Positions 4,434-5,700 of a DNA stretch of 5,700 nucleotides are shown in pieces. The DNA lies in assembly GCA_018608735.1 (NCBI GenBank), contig JABAYZ010000145.1:1-5700 (forward strand). Reading direction: 5' to 3'. This stretch comes from Flavobacteriaceae bacterium (GTDB lineage Bacteria; Bacteroidota; Bacteroidia; Flavobacteriales; Flavobacteriaceae). Position 1 is the stretch's first letter, and each line of letters starts with the position of its first letter. The position numbers and the translations under genes are program-made. Below the pieces are notes generated by a model. That model was not told the DNA's origin. It was given only the letters and a program-made list of their open reading frames with translations, and ran no database searches.

Positions 4434-5430
4434 AAGACGAATCTCGAACCGATAACGACGAACTAATCACCACGGGCTTCATCTCCTTCACTTTGGATCT
4501 GAGTGCTTCTAACATCATCGATGCAGCCGAATTCCCTATCGTATAACTATGCTGATTAATGGTCGTTAACTCTGGAGTAAGGTTATGTGCCATACGCTCA
4601 CTTACATACCCAATCACCGCCACATCCATTGGAATTTGTTTCCCAGAAACTTTAACCGCTTTTAGGGCGGCTAATGACGCATCGGTATCCAAGGCTATAA
4701 TAGCATCCACAGGGTTAGCATTTAAATAATCCGTCATTACTGCGCCGGCATGTTGATCATCCGATTCTAAAACTGTAGGCAAAAACCCAGCAACTTCCAT
4801 TGCTTTTAGATACCCTTGTGTTCGTAGTTTTCCAACATTTAGCTTATGAATTGTAGATAGCAATACGATATTTTTGCGGTCCAAACGAATCAGTTTTTGA
4901 GTCGCTTCAGATAAGGCCGTAAAATCATTGGTGGTCACTTTTCCACAATTCACAGAATCAATCACCCGATCAAACATCACTACCGATTTCCCATTAGCCA
5001 TTGCATTGGTAAAATGATCGTACTGTTGTAAGTTTTGTGTTTCTTCGCAAACAGCCACTATAAAACCATCAACAACCCCGTTGGACAACATATTAAAGGT
5101 TTCCACTTCCTTAGCATGAGATTCTTTGGTCAAACACACAATAATATTAAAATTGGTTTCGGAAATTAAACTTTCGATTCCGTACAATGCCCGTGCAAAA
5201 AAACTATTTTGAACACTTGGAATCACTACCGCTATTGTATTGGTTTTCCCAGACTTTAGGCCGACTGCAATTTTATTAGGTTGATAGTTATGAAGTTTTG
5301 CCATCTCCACAATACGTTTTTTGGTCGTATCGCTAATTTCATGGCTATCATTTAAGGCTTTAGATATGGTAGAAATAGACACCCCTAAAATAGATGATAA
5401 TTGTTTTAATGTAATATTTGAACCCACCAT
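4432..5430 (-). CDS. LacI-family transcriptional regulator
   Basis: From the ATG at 5430 the product has 332 residues, the usual length for the family. The N-terminal helix-turn-helix covers about 6-50 (ITLKQLSSILGVSISTISKALND, then ISDTTKKRIVEMAKLHNYQPN). A hinge helix follows at 52-61 (NKIAVGLKSG, with Leu58 as the minor-groove lever). The periplasmic-binding-protein-like sugar domain starts at TIAVVIP (65-71) and runs to the end, with MFDRV and GKLRTQGYLKAM segments typical of the family. A frame upstream to 5484 would add 18 residues, but these precede the conserved start and contain the gene's own -33/-7 promoter, so I reject that start. The sequence resembles flavobacterial LacI regulators next to maltodextrin/glucan utilisation genes, but no sugar gene is visible here, so the ligand is unknown. 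It is probably autoregulated. Confidence 0.93.
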   Translation of the reverse strand: MVGSNITLKQLSSILGVSISTISKALNDSHEISDTTKKRIVEMAKLHNYQPNKIAVGLKSGKTNTIAVVIPSVQNSFFARALYGIESLISETNFNIIVCLTKESHAKEVETFNMLSNGVVDGFIVAVCEETQNLQQYDHFTNAMANGKSVVMFDRVIDSVNCGKVTTNDFTALSEATQKLIRLDRKNIVLLSTIHKLNVGKLRTQGYLKAMEVAGFLPTVLESDDQHAGAVMTDYLNANPVDAIIALDTDASLAALKAVKVSGKQIPMDVAVIGYVSERMAHNLTPELTTINQHSYTIGNSAASMMLEALRSKVKEMKPVVISSSLSVRDSS

Positions 5431-5443
5431 AGAAGCCTTTTGA

Positions 5444-5461
5444 ATATTGAGCGCTAAAGAT
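5444..5461. promoter_or_regulatory. candidate LacI-type operator (autoregulatory)
   Basis: TTGAGC-GCTAAA (5447-5458) is a near-perfect palindrome centred on a CG step, as in LacI-family operators. Extended to 5444-5461, seven of nine base pairs are symmetric. It overlaps the -7 box and the predicted transcript start of the regulator gene, where binding would block its own transcription. Confidence 0.45.
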
Positions 5462-5486
5462 AATATAACCATAAGTAACCGCAAAA
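5455..5486 (-). promoter_or_regulatory. promoter of the LacI-family gene
   Basis: On the minus strand TTTTG (5486-5482) and TATCTTTA (5462-5455) are 19 bp apart. The -7 differs from TAnnTTTG only at the last base, as does the zinc-ribbon promoter. The transcript would start near 5450 and leave a leader of about 20 nt before the ATG at 5430. This rules out translation from the more upstream ATG at 5484. Confidence 0.62.
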
Positions 5487-5492
5487 TTTAAA

Positions 5493-5700
5493 ATGAGAAG
5501 TCTATTTTATGTCTCTAACAGCTGTTTTATATTTATTTTAATAGGCTTAGTGTGGGCACAACCGCTAATGAACTTGATGATTCAAACTGTGTGGTATAGA
5601 CCAATTTGTCCATCAGTTGTAGTAGTTATAAAGGCCTTTGGTCCTAAGGCTAAAGTACTTATTGAAGTAAAGAGTGCCATCTCCAAAAACAAAGGCGTCA
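5493..5700 (+). CDS. possible 5' end of an exported protein gene (partial, uncertain)
   Basis: An ATG at 5493 opens a frame of 69 codons that runs off the window. The first 23 residues (MRSLFYVSNSCFIFILIGLVWAQ) look like a Sec signal peptide: an early Arg, a hydrophobic stretch, and an Ala-Gln junction. The following residues (about 24-69, beginning PLMNLMIQTVWYRPICP) match nothing I recognise. A gene divergent from a LacI-type regulator would be a natural target of it. Against this, I see no TAnnTTTG promoter upstream. A minus-strand frame entering from the right edge and ending with TGA at 5584-5582 (38 residues, ending DGQIGLYHTV) is an equally possible C-terminus of another gene. The two overlap and probably only one is real. 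Confidence 0.3.
   Translation, partial: MRSLFYVSNSCFIFILIGLVWAQPLMNLMIQTVWYRPICPSVVVVIKAFGPKAKVLIEVKSAISKNKGV

Noticed and set aside
5431..5484. 18-residue N-terminal extension of the LacI-family protein
   Set aside because: LacI-family proteins begin a few residues before the helix-turn-helix, and the extension overlaps the gene's own -33 and -7 boxes.
1..5700. tRNA or rRNA genes
   Set aside because: No cloverleaf with a TTC-loop signature and no rRNA-like conserved segment was seen on either strand.

Overview
The window looks like chromosomal DNA of a member of the Flavobacteriaceae (Bacteroidota). The base composition is AT-rich. Almost every promoter I can place has the Bacteroidota housekeeping form (TTG near -33, about 19-20 bp, then TAnnTTTG near -7) rather than the Escherichia coli form. 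Genes lack obvious Shine-Dalgarno sequences, and the proteins (lipoprotein M13 peptidase, short SSB, LacI-type regulator) have flavobacterial character. The assignment rests on these traits only; no marker gene is present.

Layout from left to right. Positions 1-81 hold the last 26 codons of an unidentified plus-strand gene. An ECF-sigma-like promoter (178-203) precedes a 685-residue M13 (neprilysin/PepO) zinc metallopeptidase lipoprotein (240-2297). A bidirectional terminator separates it from a convergent exported TPR protein (2361-3062, minus). Positions 3063-3520 contain no protein gene. They carry two tandem, minus-strand small-RNA-like units (about 3132-3213 and 3329-3402). Each unit has its own perfect TATATTTG promoter, an upstream ladder of direct repeats resembling LytTR-regulator sites, a shared 22-nt core, and an intrinsic terminator. 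A small zinc-ribbon protein of unknown function (3521-3868, minus) follows; its promoter region carries a similar ladder of direct repeats. It is divergent from a short single-stranded DNA-binding protein gene (4049-4384, plus), which ends at a strong UUCG-loop terminator. A LacI-family regulator (4432-5430, minus) comes next, with its own promoter and a candidate autoregulatory operator. The right edge has a weakly supported open frame running off the window.

How the parts relate. The peptidase, TPR protein and LacI regulator appear to be independent single-gene units. The most interesting part is 3130-3990. Both sRNA-like units have upstream repeats at identical 15, 20 and 21 bp steps, and the zinc-ribbon gene has repeats at 20, 21 and 21 bp steps in the same orientation. 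I infer that one direct-repeat-binding regulator, plausibly of the LytTR type, controls both RNAs and the zinc-ribbon gene. The regulator itself is not in the window.
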